From MB-PLM-2 sp964385715 (lineage in GTDB: Bacteria > Planctomycetota > Planctomycetia > Pirellulales > UBA7805), in the NCBI GenBank assembly GCA_964385715.1, contig CAYLRE010000002.1:5845-69844 (forward strand): a DNA stretch of 64,000 nt, read 5' to 3'. The translations under genes and the position numbers were made by a program. Positions 17,478-24,589 of the stretch are shown here, in pieces. The stretch's first letter is position 1; every line of letters starts with the position of its first letter. Under the pieces are notes generated by a model. The model searched no databases, was not told the DNA's origin, and worked only from the letters and a program-made list of their open reading frames with translations.

Positions 17478-17587
17478 TGCTTCAAAAATGTTCGAAGGTT
17501 GTTTGCTGAATGTTCGACGGTTGTTCGATCGCTGTTCACTGGTTGTTCGACCAATGTTCAATGTTTGTTTTGTTTGTGTCTTGTTCG
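17478..17587. repeat. ten 11-bp tandem repeats, TGTTCGANNNN type
   Basis: Ten consecutive 11-bp units begin at 17478, 17489, 17500, 17511, 17522, 17533, 17544, 17555, 17566 and 17577. Eight start with TGTT (17489 to 17566) and six of those with TGTTC; the last four bases of each unit vary. Two further 11-mers, ATCGTCGTGCG and ATAGTCGTGCG, follow in the same register. On the minus strand the motif reads GAACA. It lies 36-145 bases upstream of the minus-strand start at 17442. Confidence 0.85.
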
Positions 17588-17624
17588 ATCGTCGTGCGAT
17601 AGTCGTGCGGCATGCACGTGACGT

Positions 17625-17647
17625 GGGTGCCACTGGCTCCGCCAGTG
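17625..17647. repeat. CACTGGC-type palindromic repeat
   Basis: GGGTGCCACTGGC-TCC-GCCAGTG contains a 7-bp perfect stem with a 3-base loop. It is the reverse orientation of the elements at 18069, 24534, 46171 and 54710. It lies in a gene-free region. Confidence 0.7.
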
Positions 17648-18068
17648 TGGCCTTGCGAACTGGCTGCCATCCAGCTACTGCCCTGCGTTCGCTCACGCCT
17701 CGGGTGACATTCTCCTGCCTTGCTTCGATCATTGTCGGACCACTTTATCAACATTGGCGAAAAAGTCAAATTCAAAAAGAGCCACCCCCGAGGACACTGG
17801 AGCATGGGGAGCGAATCTCGACGACGGCGGTCGCCCAGCGAATAGCGGGTTACCGCATTCCACCAACGTCGGGTCAGAAACCCTGGGGAGTGCCGCCCGG
17901 GGGTGCCTCCACCAACAAACACCGGGCAACAAACCAATCAACATCCCCGTCGATCCTGTTCATCCTGTCGAAAATGAACTGTCGATCGATACAGCAATCG
18001 ATCCTCCTATTGGTTCTCGCTTGCGTCGCGGAGCGCCGCGCGACTCTAGTCCACTCTGCTTCAACCAG

Positions 18069-18136
18069 CACTGGCAAAGCCAGTGGCACCCAGACGGGTT
18101 TACCAGGGCTCGCACGCGAGCCTCGCCCTCCCGTTG
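18069..18136. repeat. two adjacent palindromic elements
   Basis: CACTGGC-AAA-GCCAGTG followed by GCACCC (18069-18091) is one member of a dispersed family. Sixteen bases later, GGCTCG-CACG-CGAGCC followed by TCGCCCTCCCG (18107-18133) is a second element, with a relative at 20044-20069. They stand just beyond the 3' end of the acetyltransferase gene. Confidence 0.7.
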
Positions 18137-18163
18137 GCTGGTTACCGAATACGTCCGTGCGCG

Positions 18164-19018
18164 TCACCCGATCTCCAGCGTCGTGACCCCAAAAATGCGA
18201 TCGTGATCCAATTCGGGTACCGGGCCGTAATACATGCGCTCGCAGCCGAAGACTTCTTGCATGTCATGTTTACTACAGAGTTCGATAGCAGCGGGATTGT
18301 TGTCTGGAGCGTCCAAGAACATCGGCTCACCGCGGCTTTCCAACTGAAACGACGTTAGCAGCGCATCGGCGACCGAAGCGGACTCAGCAAACAACGGTCC
18401 GATCTTCCAGCCCACTAAACACTTTCGCATTACGCCGAAGCCAAGCAGCGCCCCATCCTGGACATAGCCTAATGACACTGCTTCCGCCTGGCTCATCCAG
18501 GCGCCCAAGAATCGTTCCCGCCGGGCGGGAAAACAGCGACTATCAAAATCGGCGATCGCTGCTAGATCCACGGTCTTCAGATCCACCACGTCCGCGGGCC
18601 GCTGCCCGTCGGGCACGGCCGCGTCGAGCTGGAAACGGCGATGGCGTGTGAACTGCTTGAAGCCACCCTTCTCGTAAAAGGGAACCATCGCGTCGACGCC
18701 ATCGAGCCCGATCGTTCCACCTTCTTTCAATCGCGACAGCAGGCGATCGCGACGAGCGAACCACAGTTCGGTTCCCAATTTCTTTCCGCGATGAGGCGGA
18801 CTGATAATGAACAGCCCCATGAATCCGAACGACTCGCTATGGCAAATGATGGCCCCACCCCCGACGAACTCACGATCCTCCAGCGCCGCCAAGAAACCCT
18901 CCGGGTCAGCATTCCAGAAACACTCGGCGTCGCAGAGGCCAGGGTTCCAACCTTCGTCAGCCGCCCAATCGACCAACCGGCGAAGTTCTTCCAATTCCAT
19001 CTGACGAATTTCTAGCAT
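18164..19018 (-). CDS. GNAT family N-acetyltransferase (tandem domain)
   Basis: At 284 residues this is about twice a single GNAT domain. The N-terminal domain (about 1-125) shows the acetyl-CoA-binding region PPHRGKKLGTELW and the FYEKGGF motif that follows in the fold. The C-terminal half (about 140-280) resembles the second domain of YitH-type acetyltransferases, with GPLFAES and FLDAPDNNPAAIELCSKHD. It probably acetylates a small amine or protein in the cytoplasm; the substrate cannot be read from the sequence. Start is ATG at 19018. Confidence 0.85.
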   Translation of the reverse strand: MLEIRQMELEELRRLVDWAADEGWNPGLCDAECFWNADPEGFLAALEDREFVGGGAIICHSESFGFMGLFIISPPHRGKKLGTELWFARRDRLLSRLKEGGTIGLDGVDAMVPFYEKGGFKQFTRHRRFQLDAAVPDGQRPADVVDLKTVDLAAIADFDSRCFPARRERFLGAWMSQAEAVSLGYVQDGALLGFGVMRKCLVGWKIGPLFAESASVADALLTSFQLESRGEPMFLDAPDNNPAAIELCSKHDMQEVFGCERMYYGPVPELDHDRIFGVTTLEIG

Positions 19019-19157
19019 GAGCCATGTCCTTAGCGGATAGATAGTTGCCCGGATTGTCGCTGCCCGCGCATTGTACCCGATCGGCCGTTGGCCATTCGTG
19101 GTGATCGACGTTCTTTTGCTTGTCCTCGATACGAGTCGTGTTATTTGGCAACAAACA

Positions 19158-19188
19158 TTGACACTCCCCCCTCGCTCTCAGCTATGCT
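19158..19188 (+). promoter_or_regulatory. candidate sigma-70-type promoter for the GlsB-like gene
   Basis: TTGACA at 19158-19163 is a perfect -35 hexamer. TATGCT at 19183-19188 is a fair -10 hexamer. The spacer is 19 bases, longer than ideal. The predicted start of transcription is near 19195, leaving a leader of about 90 bases before the ATG at 19288. Confidence 0.45.
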
Positions 19189-19287
19189 GGAAGTAGCTAA
19201 ACGACTGCGTCGCTAGACTCTTCCCTTACTACGGGCCTCGTTCCACACCACCAGGGGCGCCACAACCGGGGGCAAAGGAGAAACGCG

Positions 19288-19536
19288 ATGGGTATTCTTT
19301 CTTGGGCCATCTTCGGTCTAGTTGCTGGCGTGCTGGCCAAGTGGATCATGCCAGGCAAAGATCCTGGCGGCTTCATCATCACCATCTTGCTCGGAGTCGG
19401 CGGCGCCATGGTGGGCGGATTCATCGGCACCCAACTCGGCTTTGGCGATGTCAGCGGCTTCAACATCAAGAGTTTCTTTATCGCCGTGGGCGGGGCCATG
19501 TTGCTATTGGCCGGCTATCGTGCCGTGGCCAAGTGA
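19288..19536 (+). CDS. GlsB/YeaQ/YmgE family membrane protein
   Basis: The 82-residue protein is almost entirely hydrophobic and begins MGILSWAIFGLVAGVLAKWIMPGKDPGGF. This is the conserved opening of the transglycosylase-associated/GlsB family (three membrane segments, glycine-rich, G-x-G-A-x-V-G-G middle). Members are small inner-membrane proteins linked to general stress responses; the molecular role is not known. A GGGGGCAAAGGAGAAACGCG region gives a good AAGGAG ribosome-binding site. It is monocistronic; the next gene is on the other strand. Confidence 0.92.
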   Translation: MGILSWAIFGLVAGVLAKWIMPGKDPGGFIITILLGVGGAMVGGFIGTQLGFGDVSGFNIKSFFIAVGGAMLLLAGYRAVAK

Positions 19537-19560
19537 CGGCAGCATCGAGTCACTCGCCGC

Positions 19561-19953
19561 TTACGAACTCGGCGACGGGTCGGAATACTCAAACAGATTG
19601 TTATCGGTCATCCGACCTTTAAAGAATCCCTCGAAGGTGAGCTGAAACCGCTCCCGACATTCGTGCAACTGATCTGTCGTAAGATTCTTGATCTTGAAAT
19701 GGTCGTCTTTATCGTAGTGGCAACCGATCACTAGCATTCCGTAGCTGAAGATCCGCATAATTCTCCAGGTCAACTCGCGGGGCAACGACTCGGCCCCGTC
19801 GTACTCGATGGCTAGCTGACGCATGGCTCGATCGAGCTTCCAATACTCGTCGTCAATCCATTCCCAGTCTTCATGAAGACGACTCAAGAACGAGGACTCA
19901 TCAAAGCCATCGCACCAAGGACAGTTACGGTCGACTTCGCTTCTTGCATCCAT
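19561..19953 (-). CDS. hypothetical protein
   Basis: The 130-residue soluble protein is acidic and Trp-rich near the start. It has a CPWC pair at residues 11-14 and a WEWIDDEYWKLDRAMRQLA helix. The C-terminal part LTTDQLHECRERFQLTFEGFF looks helical. No signal peptide or membrane segment is present. I do not recognise the family. It converges with the GlsB-like gene with only 24 bases between the two stops. Confidence 0.55.
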   Translation of the reverse strand: MDARSEVDRNCPWCDGFDESSFLSRLHEDWEWIDDEYWKLDRAMRQLAIEYDGAESLPRELTWRIMRIFSYGMLVIGCHYDKDDHFKIKNLTTDQLHECRERFQLTFEGFFKGRMTDNNLFEYSDPSPSS

Positions 19954-20043
19954 ACGTACGATCGCATTCCTCTTCTTTGAAGGTTTATTTGGGAAAGCGG
20001 ACGGCTGAACAGACAGAGATCACCGCACGTTAACTCAACCATG

Positions 20044-20069
20044 GCTCGGCGCTCGGCCTCGCCCTCCCG
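20044..20069. repeat. GGCTCG...CTCGCCCTCCCG element
   Basis: GGCTCGGCGCTCGG followed by CCTCGCCCTCCCG resembles the element at 18107-18133, sharing the exact 12-base end CTCGCCCTCCCG. Both copies sit just beyond the 3' end of a minus-strand gene, here gdhA. Confidence 0.5.
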
Positions 20070-20100
20070 CCTCCTGGTCGCGTGCCCGCGTCACTTCGCT

Positions 20101-21351
20101 TTAGTCCGTTAGATCGTGCCGGTCGGTAAAGTGGGTGCGTGACATGGCCGCGTCGCCGACGCGTTCAATCGCCAACACGAACGCGGCTGTTCGCAGGTCT
20201 AAGCTACGGTCCTGGCTGACCTGCTTCACCGCCTTGTAGGCCTTGCGCATGTAGTTAGCTAGTTCCGCTCGAACGCGATCGATCTCCCAACGAAATTGCT
20301 GGATGTTCTGAGCCCATTCGAAGTAACTGACGGTCACGCCACCGGCGTTGGCGAGAATGTCTGGGACAACGGTAATGCCGCGACGACGCAAGATTTCGTC
20401 AGCCGCTGGCGTCGTCGGAGCATTCGCCGCTTCCACGACGACCTTCGCCTGTACATCGTTGGCATTCTCTTCGGTCAACACGCCGCCCAGTGCTGCGGGG
20501 ATCAGCACATCGGCATTCCAGGTCAGCACCTCGGCACTCTCAAACGCATCACCGCCTGGAAAACCCTGGACCGTGCGGTGCTCCTTAACCCAAGCGATCA
20601 GCTCGGTCACGTTGAGCCCTTCGCTGTTGCTGACCCCGCCCATGTGATCGCCGATGGCGACGATCTTGGCCCCTTCTTCAACCATCAATCGAGCGGCATG
20701 GCTACCGACGTTGCCAAACCCTTGGAAGGCGACGGTGGTTCCCGACAGCGTCTTGCCTTGGTCCTTGAGCACCTCGTCGAGCACCAACATCACGCCCCGC
20801 CCTGTCGCCTCTTCGCGTCCTTCCGAACCGAACAGGTGCAGCGGCTTTCCTGTGACCACGCCGGGTGAAAATCCGTAGTACTTGGAATACTCGTCCATGA
20901 TCCAGCCCATGACGCGGGCGTTGGTGTTGACGTCCGGCGCGGGGATGTCGATGGTCGGTCCGATCACTTCTTTGATTTGCCCGACAAAGGTACGGGTGAT
21001 GTGGAGAAGCTCTCGCTCGCTAAGGTCGCTCGGATCGCAGTTGATGCCGCCCTTGGCACCGCCGTAGGGAATATCGACCAGGGCCGTTTTCCAGGTCATC
21101 AGATTGGCCAGCGCGGTGGCGTCTTCTTCATCGACCGTGGGATGATAGCGCAGGCCACCCTTCATGGGGCCGCGGGCCTTGTTGTGCTGAACCCGAAAAC
21201 CGCGGTGGTGCTTGAGATGCCCGTCGTCTCCTTCGGTGACGATCTCGACCTTCACAACGCGCATGGGAGAGAGCAAGATGTCTCGCAGTTTGGAAGAAAT
21301 CCCCAGGACATCGGCCGCTTTATGGAAGTAGAAATGGGCTTCCTCAAGCAT
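20101..21351 (-). CDS. gdhA: glutamate dehydrogenase (Glu/Leu/Phe/Val family)
   Basis: The ATG at 21351 (MLEEAHFYFHKAADVLG) has AAGGAG 7 bases upstream and gives 416 residues; the frame is open 22 codons further, but that part is not family-like. The enzyme interconverts glutamate and 2-oxoglutarate plus ammonia with NAD(P)H. Family marks are PMKGGLRYHP (substrate lysine region), DIPYGGAKGGI (catalytic lysine) and the Rossmann loop AFQGFGNVGSHAA. IPAALGGVLT and ILANAGGVTVSYFEW close the active site. The potassium-channel-like gene lies 75 bases upstream on the same strand. Confidence 0.95.
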   Translation of the reverse strand: MLEEAHFYFHKAADVLGISSKLRDILLSPMRVVKVEIVTEGDDGHLKHHRGFRVQHNKARGPMKGGLRYHPTVDEEDATALANLMTWKTALVDIPYGGAKGGINCDPSDLSERELLHITRTFVGQIKEVIGPTIDIPAPDVNTNARVMGWIMDEYSKYYGFSPGVVTGKPLHLFGSEGREEATGRGVMLVLDEVLKDQGKTLSGTTVAFQGFGNVGSHAARLMVEEGAKIVAIGDHMGGVSNSEGLNVTELIAWVKEHRTVQGFPGGDAFESAEVLTWNADVLIPAALGGVLTEENANDVQAKVVVEAANAPTTPAADEILRRRGITVVPDILANAGGVTVSYFEWAQNIQQFRWEIDRVRAELANYMRKAYKAVKQVSQDRSLDLRTAAFVLAIERVGDAAMSRTHFTDRHDLTD

Positions 21352-21426
21352 GGTGGTCTCCTTGGTCACGCGATAGTGAATGAGAGTTGAATTGGCGGCG
21401 AATTTTCGCTCTATCACGATCCACGC

Positions 21427-22269
21427 CTATTCATCGATTCCCTCCGCCCGACGGCGGCGCGGGATTTCGGTAACGAGCCAGGCAACCAGCACCGCCAGGT
21501 AAAACTGGCCCAACACCGACTGCATCCAGGAAACGGTTCGGGCTAATCCGGTGTGCGGAAGAATATCGCCGTAGCCGAGCGTCGACATCGTTACAAAGCT
21601 GTAGTAGACCAACGTCGACAGCTCGCCAACGTTTCGGTCGGGCTCTGGCACCTCGGCCACAGAACCCTTCGGTAGCTTTTTCTTTTTGGCTTCCGCTTCC
21701 GTCTCTTTTGCTTCCGCCTGGTTCGCGTCCGCCCCGTTCGCCGTTGCGTCGGCGGTTACTGCCGCCTGTTCTTCCCTGTCATCTGGTCCAACAAAAGCGC
21801 CTGGATTCGACTGTAGCAGTGCCAGATAAATCATGGCGAACCCCAAGCCGATTAGCAGATAGCTACAGACGACCCCAAAGATGGAATAGAACGACGCCAT
21901 ATGCCGGCGCACGATGGCGACAAGAATGAGCGTTGCCATGGCGATAAAGAACGCGCTCTCCAGCAAGCAGCTGGCGATTACCAAGGCGTCGTTCTCAACG
22001 AACCGAGTCGACCAGCTCAAGGGCGCAGCGATCGCCACCACGAACAGACTCAACATGAACGCCACGCGACGGTGCTGCGAAGCGACAGCGGCCGTGATCA
22101 GCACCGCCGTCAGACCCGTCTGCATCAGGTTGGCACCCAACACGCCTGACTCGAACAGCGGCACCACCAGCAACATGAAAATCAGCGACACGAATAGAAA
22201 GTAGAGATAGCGAGGATCGCCGTGCGGGTGATCTTCGACAGTCGCGTCGTGTGTGTGCTGAGCGGTCAT
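21427..22269 (-). CDS. potassium-channel-like membrane protein
   Basis: The ATG at 22269 (MTAQHTHDATVEDHPHGD) gives 280 residues. Seven or so hydrophobic segments are present. The last pair flanks a pore loop with the selectivity filter TMSTLGYGDILP, the T-x-G-Y-G-D hallmark of potassium channels. Between the last two membrane parts is an insert of about 60 residues with Ala/Asp/Glu followed by KKKKLPKG. There is no regulatory RCK domain. It probably forms a tetrameric pore in the cytoplasmic membrane. gdhA follows on the same strand, and kdsD is divergent. Confidence 0.88.
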   Translation of the reverse strand: MTAQHTHDATVEDHPHGDPRYLYFLFVSLIFMLLVVPLFESGVLGANLMQTGLTAVLITAAVASQHRRVAFMLSLFVVAIAAPLSWSTRFVENDALVIASCLLESAFFIAMATLILVAIVRRHMASFYSIFGVVCSYLLIGLGFAMIYLALLQSNPGAFVGPDDREEQAAVTADATANGADANQAEAKETEAEAKKKKLPKGSVAEVPEPDRNVGELSTLVYYSFVTMSTLGYGDILPHTGLARTVSWMQSVLGQFYLAVLVAWLVTEIPRRRRAEGIDE

Positions 22270-22508
22270 TCTCGATTTCCGTTTTCGCCGATTACAGCAG
22301 GCATCTGCTAGCACTGCCTGCATGACTAGTCTAGCAAGGGACGATTCCTTGCGGAAAGCGGAATTCGCTCGGAAAACGGATGCCAGCAGTGGCACCCGTC
22401 ACGCCCCCTTTTCCGTTGCCCCAAAAGCACTTAGGCAGTACAATCCGCGACGAAAATAGGCCTGCTTTAACTCTCGCCACGACTCACACCGTCAAGGATG
22501 ACGAAACG

Positions 22509-23750
22509 ATGAGCATGGACGCCTCTGCGTCGAATGATTCTTATGATGCCGGCATCCCCGCTGGCGTCCGCGAGCCGCTGGCCGCTGCCTCGCTGGCCGC
22601 TCAAATCGCCAACAACACCACGCGCATGCGGGCCACGCTCGATGCCGCGGCTCAACTGCACTACGCGCGCGATATTGTGCGACTGGAGGCGCAGGCACTG
22701 TTGAACATGGCGCAAAGGCTGGACGACGACTTTTGCCAGGCGGTGTCGGCGTTGTTCAATTGCCGCTCGAACGTGATCGTCACCGGCATGGGCAAAGCGG
22801 GACTGATCGCGCAAAAGATCGCCGCCACGATGGCCTCGACCGGAACGCGTAGCCACTTCCTGCACCCGGCCGAAGCGTTTCACGGCGACCTGGGACGAAT
22901 CCATCGCGACGACGTCGTATTGTTGCTCTCGCAGAGTGGCGAAACCGGCGAGGTCACGCAGCTGTTGCCGTCGCTAAGTGCGCTCGCCGTGACGACGATC
23001 GCCATAACCGGTCGACGCGAAAGCACCCTGGGCGCCGCCTCCTCAATCGTTCTGGAACTCGGACCGCTCAAGGAAGCTTGTTCGCTCGGCCTGGCCCCCA
23101 GCACCAGCACCACCGCCATGCTCGGACTGGGCGATGCCTTGGCTTTGGTCACCAGTCGGATGCGCAACTTTCAGGCGGAAGACTTTGCGAAGTTTCATCC
23201 GGGTGGCAGCCTGGGACAGCAGCTCAGCCAGGTGGAACAATTCATGCGCCCGCTGGCCGAATGCCGTGTGGCAGCAGAACCGAACACCGTTCGCGAAGTG
23301 CTTCAGCAACGTCGCGTGGCCGGTCGTCGCAGTGGCGCGATCATGATCACCAACGAGGTCGGACAACTGACCGGTTTCTTTACCGACAGTGATCTGGCCC
23401 GTTTGTTTGAACGCCACCAGAACGACGCGCTCGACGGACCGATTCGCTCCGTCATGAAGACCAACCCCGTAACCGTCCCGGTTGGCGCCATGGTCAGCGA
23501 CGCCATCGACATTTTGGCCGAACGCCAGATTAGTGAACTACCGGTAATCGACGGAGCCGGCAAGCCGATCGGTCTGATCGACATCACCGACCTGATGGCA
23601 CGCGGACTGTCGGTCGGTAAATCGAGTAGCGGCACTTCAGCTTCGGCTTCTTCCACGCAAGTGACCGCCCTAAGCGGTGATAGCCACGCTCCCATCCCAG
23701 CGCCGAAGATGTTCTCGCCACGCGGGAACCGATCCTCCAAAGCGTCGTAG
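22509..23750 (+). CDS. kdsD: D-arabinose-5-phosphate isomerase (KpsF/GutQ type)
   Basis: The enzyme converts ribulose 5-phosphate to arabinose 5-phosphate, the first step towards Kdo. The ATG at 22509 has AAGGA 10 bases upstream and gives 413 residues. A SIS domain (about 85-215) carries VIVTGMGKAGLIAQKIAATM, FLHPAEAFHGDLG and LLSQSGETGEV. Two CBS domains (about 260-395) follow. The upstream ATG at 22380 falls in a CAGCAGTGGCACCC repeat fragment and was not used. The Ser-rich C-terminus is about 45 residues longer than usual. kdsC follows at 82 bases. Confidence 0.95.
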   Translation: MSMDASASNDSYDAGIPAGVREPLAAASLAAQIANNTTRMRATLDAAAQLHYARDIVRLEAQALLNMAQRLDDDFCQAVSALFNCRSNVIVTGMGKAGLIAQKIAATMASTGTRSHFLHPAEAFHGDLGRIHRDDVVLLLSQSGETGEVTQLLPSLSALAVTTIAITGRRESTLGAASSIVLELGPLKEACSLGLAPSTSTTAMLGLGDALALVTSRMRNFQAEDFAKFHPGGSLGQQLSQVEQFMRPLAECRVAAEPNTVREVLQQRRVAGRRSGAIMITNEVGQLTGFFTDSDLARLFERHQNDALDGPIRSVMKTNPVTVPVGAMVSDAIDILAERQISELPVIDGAGKPIGLIDITDLMARGLSVGKSSSGTSASASSTQVTALSGDSHAPIPAPKMFSPRGNRSSKAS

Positions 23751-23831
23751 CTGTCGGCCTCGAAGTTCCGGACTCGCCCGCCAGACGCCACGCTCCTCTC
23801 CCACAATTCACGACCACCAGAAAGACTCGTA

Positions 23832-24365
23832 ATGGCCGGCGCCCAATCACTGGACAAGCAGTTACAAGAGATTCGCCTGATCCTCTCCGACGTCGACGGA
23901 GTGCTGACCAACGGCGGCATCTACTTCGACAATCAAGGAATTGAATCCAAGAAGTTCCACATTCGCGACGGTCTCGGCATCCGTATGTGGCAGAAGGCGG
24001 GCCATCAGTTTGGCATCATCACCGGACGCAGTTCGCACATCGTCCAGGTTCGGGCCAGCGAGTTGGGCATCGACATCATTCGCCAAGGCTTTGAAAAGAA
24101 AACGGGCGCCGTGATGGACATCATCGAACCACTCGGTCTTGAGCTATCCCAGGTTTGCTTCATCGGGGACGATCTGATCGACCTCGGCCCGATTGAGAAG
24201 GTCGGATTCGGTGTGGCCGTTGCCGACGCCGTGGCCGAAGTTCGCGAAGCGGCCGACCTCACCACTCAGGCGGTCGGCGGCGAAGGTGCCGTGCGCGAAG
24301 TCATCGAGCGAATCCTCAAAGCCCAGCACCGCTGGGACGACCTAATACGAACCTATTCGAGTTAG
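23832..24365 (+). CDS. kdsC: 3-deoxy-D-manno-octulosonate 8-phosphate phosphatase
   Basis: The 177-residue protein is a HAD-family phosphatase that releases Kdo from Kdo 8-phosphate. The nucleophile motif is SDVDGVLTNGGIYF (about residues 17-30). GIITGRSS is motif II, the lysine of FEKKTGAV is motif III, and CFIGDDLIDLGPI is motif IV. The short cap-less form is typical of KdsC. It follows kdsD, and the giant OstA-like gene comes next, so the three probably serve LPS assembly. Confidence 0.95.
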   Translation: MAGAQSLDKQLQEIRLILSDVDGVLTNGGIYFDNQGIESKKFHIRDGLGIRMWQKAGHQFGIITGRSSHIVQVRASELGIDIIRQGFEKKTGAVMDIIEPLGLELSQVCFIGDDLIDLGPIEKVGFGVAVADAVAEVREAADLTTQAVGGEGAVREVIERILKAQHRWDDLIRTYSS

Positions 24366-24431
24366 AGACATGACCCGATAATATCGTTGCACCTAGCCCG
24401 GAGCGTTGGCAAAGGAACTAAGAAACTACTT

Positions 24432-24556
24432 GCGACGCGTCAGCGTCGCTCAACATAACGACCAAACAGGCAGCCACCGCACTGCTGGACAAGCCAGCAG
24501 TGGCACCCAAAATAGCCGAACGACTCACGGCCGCACTGGCATAGCCAGTGGCACCC
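24432..24556. repeat. three palindromic elements between kdsC and the OstA-like gene
   Basis: GCGACGC-GTCA-GCGTCGC (24432-24449) is a perfect 7-bp palindrome. CTGCTGG-ACAAG-CCAGCAG followed by TGGCACCC (24482-24508) and CACTGGC-ATA-GCCAGTG followed by GCACCC (24534-24556) belong to the dispersed CACTGGC family. The 224-base gap has no other feature. Confidence 0.7.
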
Positions 24557-24589
24557 GACCGTCCTTCCCACCGCACATAGCCACACACC

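Larger units (their letters stand above)
17443..18163. other. gene-free stretch with repeats
   Basis: This 721-base gap separates two minus-strand genes. It contains an array of 11-bp units (17478-17587), a palindrome CGCCA-GA-TGGCG at 17461-17472, inverted repeats at 17625-17647 and 18069-18091, and a GATCCTGTTCATCCTGTC element at 17952-17969. Frames are open on both strands, but none resembles a protein and several run through the repeats. I see no gene here. Confidence 0.6.

Noticed and set aside
17478..17587. CRISPR array
   Set aside because: Units of 11 bp with no spacers, and no cas genes in the window.
17335..18186. 283-codon plus-strand frame across the 17443-18163 gap
   Set aside because: It begins inside the opposite gene and reads through the 11-bp array and several palindromes. 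It resembles no protein.
22380..22508. upstream extension of kdsD to the ATG at 22380
   Set aside because: The ATG lies in a CAGCAGTGGCACCC repeat fragment, and the added 43 residues are not KpsF-like. The ATG at 22509 has a ribosome-binding site.
24366..24589. tRNA gene
   Set aside because: The palindromes here were tested as tRNA arms, but no GGTTCGANTCC arm or CCA-compatible acceptor could be found here or in other gaps.
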